This document shows positions 11,655-18,968 of a stretch of 21,728 nucleotides of DNA, one piece after another. The stretch's first letter is position 1, and each line of letters begins with the position of its first letter. Under the pieces are notes generated by a model that was given only the letters and a program-made list of their open reading frames with translations, had not been told where the DNA came from and made no database searches. This DNA is from a virus. The translations under genes and the position numbers were made by a program. The DNA is taken from positions 1-21,728 of the IMG/VR virus record IMGVR_UViG_3300047471_000919; one strand, 5' to 3'.

Positions 11655-12484
11655 AAGTCAACCTCTTCGATCATGCCTTCGCCCATGTCGCCTATTCCGT
11701 CCCCGACAGGACATGCAGCAATATCCACTGGGTCCGCAATCCCACCGCCATGAGCTACCGCTATCCAACCGTCGTCACCGACCGCAGCCTGCTGGCGCTG
11801 CCTGTATCCACCGGCCCGGCCCCGCTCATCGGCTGGCTCCTGGAGGGCCGTGCCTATGGCCGGGAGGTCTATGAGCGCGTGCCGTCCTTCATCGACCGCC
11901 TGGATATGTTGCTGACGCACGACCAAGCGCTGTTAGATGCCTATCCGCAGAAGGCCAGGTTCGTTCCATTCGGCGGCTGCTGGATTCCCGATGCCGAGTG
12001 GGGCATGCGACCGAAGACGAAACTAGTCAGCATGATTTTCAGCGCCAAGGACTTCATGCCCGGACACCATCTGCGGCATGAGGTCGCGGCCCTCGGAGGA
12101 CTGGACCTATTCGGTTATGGATCCGACCGGCCGATCAAGTCCAAGGTTGAAGGGCTGGCGGATTATCGGTTCTCCGTAGTTATCGAGAATGATCGGGCGG
12201 ACAACTATTTCACGGAGAAGCTGATCGATTGCTTCGCGCTGGGGACGATCCCGATTTATTGGGGGACTCCAAATATCGGCAAGTTCTTCGATGAGCGCGG
12301 AATTCTCATGGTCGGCAACGCCACGGATATCGCTGTCGAGTTGGGAGAATTAGGGAATAGAGATCGATATTCACCGCGCCTTGCCGCCGTCGAATCAAAC
12401 CTCGTGGAGGCCCGCAAGTATCGGCTGCCGGAGGATTACATTTACACTCACTATCTTAAGGCTTATGACAGGGGGGAAGGATGA
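11651..12484 (+). CDS. GT10 family (alpha-1,3-fucosyltransferase-like) glycosyltransferase
   Basis: From ATG 11651 (ATGA overlap) the product has 277 residues. The C-terminal donor-binding region is diagnostic: YRFSVVIEN (172-180) and DNYFTEKLIDCFALGTIPIY (184-203), followed by WGTPNIGKFF, the Glyco_transf_10 signature. The N-terminal half (1-130) would bind the acceptor. GT10 enzymes use GDP-fucose or related GDP-sugars, which matches the GDP-sugar pathway in this cassette. The exact sugar and linkage cannot be read from the sequence. Confidence 0.85.
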   Translation: MKVNLFDHAFAHVAYSVPDRTCSNIHWVRNPTAMSYRYPTVVTDRSLLALPVSTGPAPLIGWLLEGRAYGREVYERVPSFIDRLDMLLTHDQALLDAYPQKARFVPFGGCWIPDAEWGMRPKTKLVSMIFSAKDFMPGHHLRHEVAALGGLDLFGYGSDRPIKSKVEGLADYRFSVVIENDRADNYFTEKLIDCFALGTIPIYWGTPNIGKFFDERGILMVGNATDIAVELGELGNRDRYSPRLAAVESNLVEARKYRLPEDYIYTHYLKAYDRGEG

Positions 12485-12738
12485 AACGGATCGCGCTGGT
12501 GCTGTTCGTCTCGGCGTTGTGTCTCGGGTGTCTCCGGGAGAAAACCACAGTCACACCGTGGTCTTCCTCTTTTCCGCCTCCCCCTGGCGCCGCTGGCTGT
12601 CCGGCTCAGGAGCAGACCTGTTATGACTTTACCAAGGTCGGGCCGCCGCTGCTATTCGGGAAGGACTGCACGCCGAAAGCCTGCTGCACATTAGACACCT
12701 GCTGGTATAACTGCCCAGATTGGGCGATGCCTAAGTGA
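12481..12738 (+). CDS. Small Cys-rich lipoprotein
   Basis: Eighty-five residues. The N-terminus MKRIALVLFVSALCLGC is a lipoprotein signal peptide with a lipobox (CLGC) and the lipidated Cys at 17. The mature part is Pro- and Cys-rich (CPAQEQTC, CTPKACCTLDTCWYNC), suggesting disulphides in an extracytoplasmic setting. The ATG overlaps the upstream stop and its own stop overlaps the GTG of the dehydratase. A phage-encoded surface lipoprotein inside a sugar cassette could act in superinfection exclusion, by analogy with other lipoprotein conversion genes. That is inference. Confidence 0.75.
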   Translation: MKRIALVLFVSALCLGCLREKTTVTPWSSSFPPPPGAAGCPAQEQTCYDFTKVGPPLLFGKDCTPKACCTLDTCWYNCPDWAMPK

Positions 12739-13703
12739 AGATAGCGTTGATCACCGGCATCTCCGGGCAGGACGGCTCCTACCTCGCCGAATTGCTGCTG
12801 TCCAAGGACTATCAGGTCTTCGGCATGGTCCGGCGCTCCAGCTCGGTGAATACCTGGCGGCTGGACGGCGTGTTCGAGCACCCGCATTTGCATCTGGTGT
12901 ATGGGGATGTCACGGACGCCAACTCCGTGCGCTCGCTGTTCGAGAAGTCCATGCCGGATGAGGTCTATCACCTGGCGGCGCAGAGCCATGTCCGTGTCTC
13001 ATTCGACGTGCCGGCCTATACGACCGAGTCCGTGGCGCTTGGGACCACGAACCTGCTGGAGGCGCTCCGGGAGATTGCCCCGCACGCCCGCTATTACCAG
13101 GCGAGCTCCTCGGAGATGTTCGGCAGTAGTCCGCCGCCGCAGAGCGAGACGACACCCTTCAAGCCGCGAAGTCCCTATGCCTGTGCGAAGGTCTTTGCCT
13201 ATCACATGGCGCAGAATTATCGGGACGGCTTCGGCCTGCACATCAGCAACGGCATCCTCTTCAACCATGAGAGTCCGAGGCGCGGCGAGACGTTCGTCAG
13301 CCGGAAGATTGCCAAGGCCGTGGCGCGGATCGCCGCCGGGAAACAGACGACTCTCTCGCTCGGGAACCTGAAGGCGCGGCGGGACTGGGGATGGGCTCCC
13401 GAGTACGTGGAGGCCATGCATCTGATGGTGCAGCAGGAGAGCCCGGGCGACTATGTTATCGCCACGGGTCAGTCCTATAGCGTTCGGGATATGGTGGATG
13501 CGGCCCTATCCCATGCCGGGCTGCCATTCTCTCCGCATGTTATAACCGACCTCCGGCTGCTGAGGCCCACGGAAGTGGAGGATCTCCGCGGCGATCCAAC
13601 GCTGGCCCAAGAGCATCTAGGCTGGTCTGCGCAGGTCACTTTCGAGACGATCATGCAGCGCATGGTGGTGGCCGAGATGGAAGCGCTGAGGCTGGCGGCA
13701 TGA
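12735..13703 (+). CDS. gmd: GDP-mannose 4,6-dehydratase
   Basis: This 322-residue short-chain-dehydrogenase-type enzyme has the NADP-binding GISGQDGSYLAELL (8-21), RRSSSVNT (33-40), ASSSEMFG (123-130) with the catalytic Ser/Glu, the Tyr148-Lys152 pair in SPYACAK, and NHESPRRGETFVSRKI (177-192), all typical of GMD. It converts GDP-mannose to GDP-4-keto-6-deoxymannose, the shared precursor of GDP-L-fucose, GDP-rhamnose, GDP-perosamine and GDP-colitose. It is slightly shorter than typical bacterial GMD (about 340-370). The start GTG 12735 overlaps the lipoprotein stop. Function is near certain from motifs; the end product depends on the neighbours. Confidence 0.93.
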   Translation: MKIALITGISGQDGSYLAELLLSKDYQVFGMVRRSSSVNTWRLDGVFEHPHLHLVYGDVTDANSVRSLFEKSMPDEVYHLAAQSHVRVSFDVPAYTTESVALGTTNLLEALREIAPHARYYQASSSEMFGSSPPPQSETTPFKPRSPYACAKVFAYHMAQNYRDGFGLHISNGILFNHESPRRGETFVSRKIAKAVARIAAGKQTTLSLGNLKARRDWGWAPEYVEAMHLMVQQESPGDYVIATGQSYSVRDMVDAALSHAGLPFSPHVITDLRLLRPTEVEDLRGDPTLAQEHLGWSAQVTFETIMQRMVVAEMEALRLAA

Positions 13704-14320
13704 AGCGAGGCGTTCCTGCCGGGCAAGCGCTGATGATCCGCGGGGACACTCCTGAGGTGGAGGCCACTTTAAGTCTCAGGAATAACCGCATAAAGCAAAT
13801 GAGGCTCCAGGAAGGGCTAACCCAGGCTCGATTAGCCAAACGCGTCAAGTTGTCTCACGCGACGCTCAATAAAGCAGAAAACATGGCCCGAGTTAGTCGG
13901 TCGGTGGCGGCGAAAATAGCGAAATACTTCGGGGTCGATGTCGAATATTTATTCCCCGCCTCAATTATGGCTTATGGCGGACCGCGCCGAATTTCCACGG
14001 CCATATCAACAGCAGATCTTTGCCGACCGTCTTTTGTAATGCATGAACAAGACCGTCTCTTACAACCTTCACCCGATGACATGGTATTCGCCACGGAAAG
14101 GAGCGTTGCACTGAATAATGCTATAAAAACGTTGAGCCCGAGAGAGAAGATAATTATTCAAATGAGATTTGGTCTCGGTAATTTCAAGAAGGAATATACA
14201 TTCGCAGAAGTTGCGGAGGCGTTTGGCGTTACTCGGGAGCGTATCAGGCAAATTGAAATTGGGTCCCTGAGGAAACTGCGCCATCCCTCCCGCGCTCATG
14301 GCCTTCGGAAAGTTCTATGA
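13700..14320 (+). CDS. XRE helix-turn-helix fused to sigma70 region 4 (candidate regulator)
   Basis: Two DNA-binding domains lie in one 206-residue protein. Residues about 26-87 form an XRE/Cro-type HTH (IKQMRLQEGLTQARLAKRVK ... LNKAE ... AAKIAKYFGVDVEYLF). Residues about 136-200 match sigma70 region 4 closely (TLSPREKIIIQMRFGLG ... TFAEVAEAFGVTRERIRQIE, then LRKLRHPSRAHGLR), the -35-binding and flap-contact part of RpoD. There is no region 2, so it cannot melt promoters alone. It may tether to RNA polymerase and redirect it, or act as a repressor/activator. It sits between two sugar enzymes and is visibly AT-richer than both, suggesting separate acquisition. The start overlaps the gmd stop (ATGA); ATG 13733 is an alternative. 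Confidence 0.85.
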   Translation: MKRGVPAGQALMIRGDTPEVEATLSLRNNRIKQMRLQEGLTQARLAKRVKLSHATLNKAENMARVSRSVAAKIAKYFGVDVEYLFPASIMAYGGPRRISTAISTADLCRPSFVMHEQDRLLQPSPDDMVFATERSVALNNAIKTLSPREKIIIQMRFGLGNFKKEYTFAEVAEAFGVTRERIRQIEIGSLRKLRHPSRAHGLRKVL

Positions 14321-15159
14321 CTCCTCAGATCGCTGTCACTGGCCGAACCGGGATGCTCGGTCAGGCGCTCCTCCGGGCGATGCCTGCCCAGCCAGCGAAT
14401 GGCCCCAGATACCTGATTATCGCCGCGGGACTCGTGGGCGGGATTCGGGATAATGTGGCCCGGCCAGTCAACTATCTTCGGGCGAATCTGCAAATCGTCC
14501 TCGACTTCCTGGCGGCAGCGCAGGCGAATGAAGTCAAGCGGGTGGTGTTTCTCGGCTCGTCCTGCATGTATCCACTCCACTGCCGGCAGCCAATGCGGGA
14601 AATGGATCTGTGGAGCGGGCCGCTGGAGCCCACGAACGAAGGCTATGCCATTGCCAAGCTGGCGGGGGAGGCGCTCTGCCGGGCCTACCGGACTCAACAC
14701 GATCTCGACTTCCGGACGGCTATCCTCTGCAACCTATATGGCCCAGGAGACCGCGGCTTCAAGGACCAGGAGAAAGCCCATGTCATCCCGGCGCTGATCC
14801 AGAGATTTCGGGCCGCCAGGGATGCCGGTGAGAAGACGGTCACGCTCATGGGGACAGGCCGGGCTCTCCGGGAATTCATGCATGTGGATGACGGAGCCCG
14901 CGGCGTGCTGGCCTATCTTGGGCTGGATACCGACCATGCGAGGATGAATATCGGCAGCGGGGAGGAAGTCACGGTTAAGACGCTGGCGGAGGGGATTGCG
15001 GCACTGGTTGGCTTCAAGGGCGCAGTCAAGTTCTCCGGACATGGGGGGGATGGAATGCCGAGGAAGGTGCTGGATAGCCGGAACATGCGGAAACTCGGAT
15101 GGGCGCCGACTGTCTGCTTGTGGGATGGGCTGGAGGCCCTCGTCAAGGAGACGCGGTGA
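14317..15159 (+). CDS. GDP-L-fucose/GDP-L-colitose synthase-type epimerase-reductase
   Basis: This 280-residue SDR enzyme of the Fcl/WcaG (ColC) type has TGRTGMLG (8-15) for NADP(H), LGSSCMYP (79-86) with Ser81 and Cys83, Tyr110-x3-Lys114 in EGYAIAK, GPGD (142-145), His155 in KAHVIPAL, and REFMHVDD. Cys83 and His155 align with the C5-epimerisation residues of Fcl, so both epimerisation and C4 reduction look intact. Fcl makes GDP-L-fucose from the GMD product; ColC makes GDP-L-colitose from the ColD product. With a ColD-type gene in the same operon, colitose synthase is the better reading, but motifs alone do not separate the two. It is about 40 residues shorter than usual Fcl. Confidence 0.87.
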   Translation: MTPQIAVTGRTGMLGQALLRAMPAQPANGPRYLIIAAGLVGGIRDNVARPVNYLRANLQIVLDFLAAAQANEVKRVVFLGSSCMYPLHCRQPMREMDLWSGPLEPTNEGYAIAKLAGEALCRAYRTQHDLDFRTAILCNLYGPGDRGFKDQEKAHVIPALIQRFRAARDAGEKTVTLMGTGRALREFMHVDDGARGVLAYLGLDTDHARMNIGSGEEVTVKTLAEGIAALVGFKGAVKFSGHGGDGMPRKVLDSRNMRKLGWAPTVCLWDGLEALVKETR

Positions 15160-15938
15160 AAGTCACCATCCTGACCTGCGTCCATGATAAGCCCTTGGAC
15201 GTCTGGAACAGGACGCTGGCGGGCCTTGCGGCCCAGAACGCTGACCAGCTGGTAATCGTCCATGATCGTTCGCCTGCGGCCATCCTGGACGCAACCAAGG
15301 CCATATTTGATCCGCAGGCAATCACGGTCCTCAACCTGGAAGGCCGTCCCGGTTGGCGCAGCCCCTGTATTGCCGGGAATGCGGGGCTTGCAGAAGCCAC
15401 GGGCAATATCGTTGTCTACAGTCCTTCGGATGTGGTCCAAGCCGCCGGCAACACGGCATTTCTTCGCGTCCACTTCGCCGAGCATCCAAAGTCCGTCCTC
15501 TTCGGCCGAGTGACCGAGTCCGATCCGGAGCTCTGCAAGGGCACGGGCCATGCTGGTCCGGTGCTGCAAGGCTCTGACTGCGCCCGCCCCATGACTTTCC
15601 TGACGGCCTATCCGACCGCGGCCCTCCGGGCTATTGGCGGGTGGGATGAGGCATTCCAGGAGGGGGTGTGCTATGAGGACGATGATTTGGCGGCACGGTT
15701 GTGGAAACACGGCCTGGACTTCGTATTCGATGACCGTTTTTCAGGTATCCACCAGAGCCATGCCCGTGCCTTCGATGGGAACAACGCGACTCAGGGGTAC
15801 TGGACGGAATATCGTGTCGGGCTGAACCGGACCATCATGGTCAAGAAGCATGGTCGGGACAGCGCCTTGAATGTCGTCATGCAGGATAGGCCTCTGGTCA
15901 TAACCGAAGATGGGAAAGTCACATGGAAACACGCCTGA
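15156..15938 (+). CDS. GT2-like (GT-A fold) glycosyltransferase
   Basis: Starting at GTG 15156 (GTGA overlap), the product has 260 residues. An N-terminal nucleotide-binding strand-helix-strand (VTILTCVHDKPLDVWNRTL, LVIVHDRS) leads to SPSDVV (89-94) near the metal-binding position. The C-terminal motifs are IGGWDEAF (160-167) and YEDDDLAARLWKHGL (173-187), the ED-containing acceptor/catalytic region found in galactosyltransferase-like GT2 enzymes. It is probably cytosolic and adds a hexose in the same glycan as the GT10/GT11 products. Donor and acceptor are unknown. Confidence 0.82.
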   Translation: MKVTILTCVHDKPLDVWNRTLAGLAAQNADQLVIVHDRSPAAILDATKAIFDPQAITVLNLEGRPGWRSPCIAGNAGLAEATGNIVVYSPSDVVQAAGNTAFLRVHFAEHPKSVLFGRVTESDPELCKGTGHAGPVLQGSDCARPMTFLTAYPTAALRAIGGWDEAFQEGVCYEDDDLAARLWKHGLDFVFDDRFSGIHQSHARAFDGNNATQGYWTEYRVGLNRTIMVKKHGRDSALNVVMQDRPLVITEDGKVTWKHA

Positions 15939-16471
15939 CCGATTTCGGCATACTCCCGCCCAAGCCACTCGTCTGGGATGCCGGAGCTTTCGAGGGCGGC
16001 TGGGCCAAGGACATGCAGGCCCGTTACCAGGATGCCGATATCGTCCTGTTCGAGCCCGTACCACTCTACAGCAGGCCACTAATCGAACAAGGCTTCAACG
16101 TCCACCCCTATGGCCTTTCGGACAAGGAAGACACCGTTGAAATCACCGTAGCCGGAGACCGCTCAAGTACTTATGAGATGGGCCACCAAGGCTATGGAAA
16201 GTCCTGGGCGACACTTGCGGATGTTTCCACAGTCCTCGGCGATCAACTGGTCCATGTCATGAAGCTCAACGTGGAAGGCGCCGAATATCCAATCCTTCGG
16301 AGGCTTATATCTACCTGCCAGATAGACCAGATCGACCATCTCCTCATACAGTTCCACACCTTCATCCCCCACTTCGGGGAACTCTACCTGGACATAAAGA
16401 AGGACCTGAAGAAGACCCATACCATGGCGTGGCGTACCCCATTCGTCTGGGAAAGGTGGGATCTAGTGTGA
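15923..16471 (+). CDS. FkbM-type AdoMet-dependent methyltransferase
   Basis: The 182-residue protein shows the FkbM pattern: VWDAGAFEGGW (18-27, motif I), IVLFEPVP (40-47, acidic residue for the AdoMet ribose), PYGLSDKEDTVEI (62-74) and VMKLNVEGAEYPIL (112-125), ending with strand-rich sequence. FkbM enzymes O-methylate sugars or polyketides. In this cassette, O-methylation of the glycan, perhaps to cap it, is likely. It overlaps the upstream gene by 16 bases in another frame. It is shorter than many FkbM proteins but keeps the core. Confidence 0.8.
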   Translation: METRLTDFGILPPKPLVWDAGAFEGGWAKDMQARYQDADIVLFEPVPLYSRPLIEQGFNVHPYGLSDKEDTVEITVAGDRSSTYEMGHQGYGKSWATLADVSTVLGDQLVHVMKLNVEGAEYPILRRLISTCQIDQIDHLLIQFHTFIPHFGELYLDIKKDLKKTHTMAWRTPFVWERWDLV

Positions 16472-16650
16472 CTAAGTCGCTGACGTTCACTTGCGCAGGA
16501 TGTAAAGGCAAATTCACTAAGGAAAGAAGCGATGAGGAAGCCTTCGAGGAAGCAAGGTTAACGTTTGATGGCTTCGACCCAACCGGACAAGGTGCAGCCA
16601 TTATCTGTCATGATTGCTGGGTATGCCTTATGAGCAGGATAAATAACTAG
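16468..16650 (+). CDS. Small zinc-finger-like protein
   Basis: Sixty residues from GTG 16468, which overlaps the methyltransferase stop (GTGA). Cys pairs CAGC (9-12) and CHDCWVC (47-53) flank an acidic helix (RSDEEAFEEARLTF), giving a typical two-knuckle zinc site. It is the last gene of the long rightward run that starts at 2279. The function is unknown. Confidence 0.68.
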   Translation: MTKSLTFTCAGCKGKFTKERSDEEAFEEARLTFDGFDPTGQGAAIICHDCWVCLMSRINN

Positions 16651-16678
16651 AGCATATACAATCACTTACCTGACCCCC

Positions 16679-16708
16679 TTGACAAGCCTCCCATGCTTGG
16701 GGTAAATC
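16679..16708 (+). promoter_or_regulatory. Candidate promoter for the packaging/head genes
   Basis: TTGACA (16679-16684), an 18-base spacer and TAAATC (16703-16708). The spacer region contains the inverted repeat CAAGC (16683-16687) / GCTTG (16695-16699), a possible operator. The palindrome CGGCGWCGCCG of the left promoters is absent, so regulation would differ. A transcript from here would have a leader of roughly 500 bases before the terminase genes. Confidence 0.55.
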
Positions 16709-17046
16709 AACGCATCTCACCTTCTCAAGCGTCGATTCTTAGACGTGGTTGACCTCGGATGATCCTCCCCTCCACCCACAACCCACCAGTCCAATCCAGC
16801 CAGCAGATGCCCATGCATGTGGATATAGCGTGACAGGCGGAGCGACCGATCATCAGGCAAGCCTCCACCTGTTCCACAATGTGAACCACGTCCGATAACG
16901 GGTATTATGTCAACCTGAGCCAGGGGAAAGGACTTCAGCCCATGTCCAGCACGATAGGATGGGGTCGGAAATTAACGGCAGATAGGCGGAATATAGGACT
17001 CAGTTCCCCCCTCCAGAATTGTCCCGTGGCAGAGGAGGGTGGAAAG

Positions 17047-17133
17047 GTGCTGGTGGACATGACGGAGGAGGAGTTAGAAGCCTATTTCCGCCAGTTACTG
17101 GTGCTGGTGATGTATGAGGGGACTGAGCAGTAG
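17047..17133 (+). CDS. Possible very small acidic-hydrophobic peptide gene
   Basis: A GTG at 17047 lies 8 bases after GAGGAGG (17032-17038) and opens a 28-residue frame (MLVDMTEEELEAYFRQLLVL and a short tail), a single amphipathic helix. The good ribosome binding site is the main support. The length is too short for composition to tell, and an ATG at 17059 is an alternative. It lies alone in the gap before the terminase genes. Confidence 0.3.
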   Translation: MLVDMTEEELEAYFRQLLVLVMYEGTEQ

Positions 17134-17192
17134 ATTCCCGACTGATAGCAGGGCCTGCCTGAAATAATCCCGCCTGAAGTATTGACTCCACC

Positions 17193-17207
17193 GTTACAAA
17201 ATGTAAC
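17193..17207. promoter_or_regulatory. Inverted repeat GTTACA-AAA-TGTAAC before the terminase genes
   Basis: Six-base perfect arms separated by three A residues end 13 bases before the likely start codon at 17221. It could be an operator or a short mRNA hairpin affecting translation of the small-terminase-like gene. No matching repressor is apparent. Confidence 0.4.
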
Positions 17208-17220
17208 AAGCCTTGGCGGA

Positions 17221-17730
17221 ATGAGTGAGTCCGTCGAACCGCCTGACACGACTACAGGGACAGCCGAGGAGATTGCAGCCCAGCGGGTAGTGGTTGCTGC
17301 TCTCAAGTTGAAGGCTGCCGACCGGAATCCGATAGCCATGCGGGAATGGCGACGGGCGAACCTGCATCTGGCGAGGCTTATGCGGTCGAAGGTAAAGCCG
17401 ACCTCGCCGCGGAACCTGCGGGTGGCGCGGGCGACTGTTGCCGAGCGGATTGCCCGTCGGGCGACCATGGAGGCGGCGGGGATTCTGGAGGACTCGGCGC
17501 GGGTTCTCAGGGCCGGGGTGAACGTCTACGGGAAGATCGCGGCTCAGGAGCTCGCGGAGTACTACCGGGACCGGCTGCTGAACGGGTCGCCGGCGGAAAA
17601 GACCGATGCGGCGAAGAATCTGAGCGCCATCTACAACCGATCCCTTGACCTCCTCATGCTCAACCGGGAGCGGGCGAAGGGCACCCGCCAGGCGATTGCC
17701 ACATGGCCCTCGGAAGGTGAAAAGGGATGA
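17221..17730 (+). CDS. Probable small terminase subunit
   Basis: From ATG 17221 the product has 169 residues, mostly helical and rich in Ala, Arg and Glu (LHLARLMRSKVKP, ARATVAERIARRATMEAAG, KIAAQELAEYYRDRL, EKTDAAKNLSAIYNRSLDL). No clear N-terminal HTH is visible. The call rests on position, directly upstream of and overlapping the large terminase (ATGA), and on the helical, oligomer-like composition. In-frame extension to a TTG at 17182 is possible but lacks a good ribosome binding site. It might instead be another small packaging or head accessory protein. Confidence 0.65.
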   Translation: MSESVEPPDTTTGTAEEIAAQRVVVAALKLKAADRNPIAMREWRRANLHLARLMRSKVKPTSPRNLRVARATVAERIARRATMEAAGILEDSARVLRAGVNVYGKIAAQELAEYYRDRLLNGSPAEKTDAAKNLSAIYNRSLDLLMLNRERAKGTRQAIATWPSEGEKG

Positions 17731-18968
17731 GGCGCGAGACCGCGGCGGTCCGCGGGTTCGAGGTTCCCATCCTGTTGCCGCAGTTGTGGCCCCACCAGCA
17801 GGCATTCGTGGACGACCCGGCGCAGTTCACCGTCTGTAAGTCGGCGACCAAGTGCGGCAAGTCCATGGCGGCTGCCTGGTGGTTGGCGGATCAGGTCATG
17901 CGGCAGCCAGGCGGACTCTTCTGGTGGGTCGGGCCTACGAACGAAGTCGGGCTAATCGGCTACAAGACTGTCCTGCACCTGCTTTCGGAGATGGTGGAGC
18001 GGAAACAGGAGCGCCCGTGGAAGTTCAAGACCGTTTCCGGGGCCATGGTGGCCCTCAAGACCGCTCAGGAGCCCGAGTTTCTCCGCGGCGCCGGGGTCTC
18101 CGGCATGGTCCTGGACGAGGCCGGCTCCGCCGACTTTGACAAGGCATGGCCGGAGATCCGCACGACCATCTCGGCGACGAGAGGCCGGCTGAAGATTATC
18201 GGGAATCCTGGGGACGCCGGCCAGTTCATGGACCGGGCGGAGAAGTGGGGCTCGGACCCGGACATGCCCGAGTGGTCCTTCCACCGCTGGAAGTTCCTGG
18301 ACCGGCCGACGGCGACCGAGGAGGACCTGGAGCAGGCGCGGCGGGAGCTGGGGGCGGAGTCCACGGAGTTCCGGAGGTATTACCTTGGCGAGACCATCCA
18401 CGGAGCCGGCAGCTTCTTCCATAACCTGGACGCGGTTGCGACGGCTAGTCCGGAGCCGCCGGTCGCTGGAGTGGCTTATTTACTTGGCGTCGATACGTGT
18501 ATTTCATCGGACTATTTCGTCGCCACGGTCTGGCGGATCAACGACCGGCGGCAGGTCTACTACAGCCGCTACAAGGGCGTCCCGACCGAGCAGCAGGAAG
18601 AGGAGATCGACCGGGTCTCCAAACTCTATAACGGCGCCCCCATCGTCATCGAAAGCAATGGCCCGGGCGGGCCGATAGCGCGGAACCTGATGATCCGCGG
18701 CCGGACGGTCTATCCGTTCGAGACCACCGGCAAGAGCAAGCCGACCATCCTCTACGAGTACCGCTCCGACATCGCCCACGGGACGGTGACTCTGCTCGCC
18801 GACGAATATCAGAAGGCCGAGCACATCTCCTATCAGAGCCGGACGACGCGGATCGGGTCGATCAAGTTCGGCGCGCCCCATGGCGGGCACGATGACATGG
18901 TCATGGCGAACGCCATTGCGAATAACGGGCTGCGCCGCGCGGTCACTCCGGAGTTGATATGGCTCTGA
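17727..18968 (+). CDS. terL: Large terminase subunit (packaging ATPase-nuclease)
   Basis: The 413-residue protein has the ATPase motifs KSATKCGKS (Walker A, 38-46), GMVLDEAGS (Walker B with Asp130/Glu131, 126-134) and KIIGNPGD (coupling motif, 156-163). The RNase H-like nuclease acids follow: LLGVDTCIS (Asp256), VIESNGPGG (Glu309) and HGGHDDMVMA (Asp389/390). It threads DNA into the prohead through the portal and cuts the concatemer. The protein is complete and typical in order, a little short among large terminases. It overlaps the small-terminase-like gene by 4 bases and the portal gene by 10. Confidence 0.93.
   Translation: MRRETAAVRGFEVPILLPQLWPHQQAFVDDPAQFTVCKSATKCGKSMAAAWWLADQVMRQPGGLFWWVGPTNEVGLIGYKTVLHLLSEMVERKQERPWKFKTVSGAMVALKTAQEPEFLRGAGVSGMVLDEAGSADFDKAWPEIRTTISATRGRLKIIGNPGDAGQFMDRAEKWGSDPDMPEWSFHRWKFLDRPTATEEDLEQARRELGAESTEFRRYYLGETIHGAGSFFHNLDAVATASPEPPVAGVAYLLGVDTCISSDYFVATVWRINDRRQVYYSRYKGVPTEQQEEEIDRVSKLYNGAPIVIESNGPGGPIARNLMIRGRTVYPFETTGKSKPTILYEYRSDIAHGTVTLLADEYQKAEHISYQSRTTRIGSIKFGAPHGGHDDMVMANAIANNGLRRAVTPELIWL

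Larger units (their letters stand above)
16651..17220. other. Mostly non-coding gap before the packaging genes
   Basis: About 570 bases with at most one tiny gene (17047-17133). It holds a consensus-like promoter (16679-16708), the imperfect inverted repeat GTTCCACAATGTGAAC (16871-16886) and GTTACA/TGTAAC (17193-17207). I see no tRNA, no terminator with a T tract and no long helices like those at 5848-6448. Its place just upstream of the terminase genes is where a cos or pac site often lies, but no such site can be recognised from one sequence. Confidence 0.6.
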
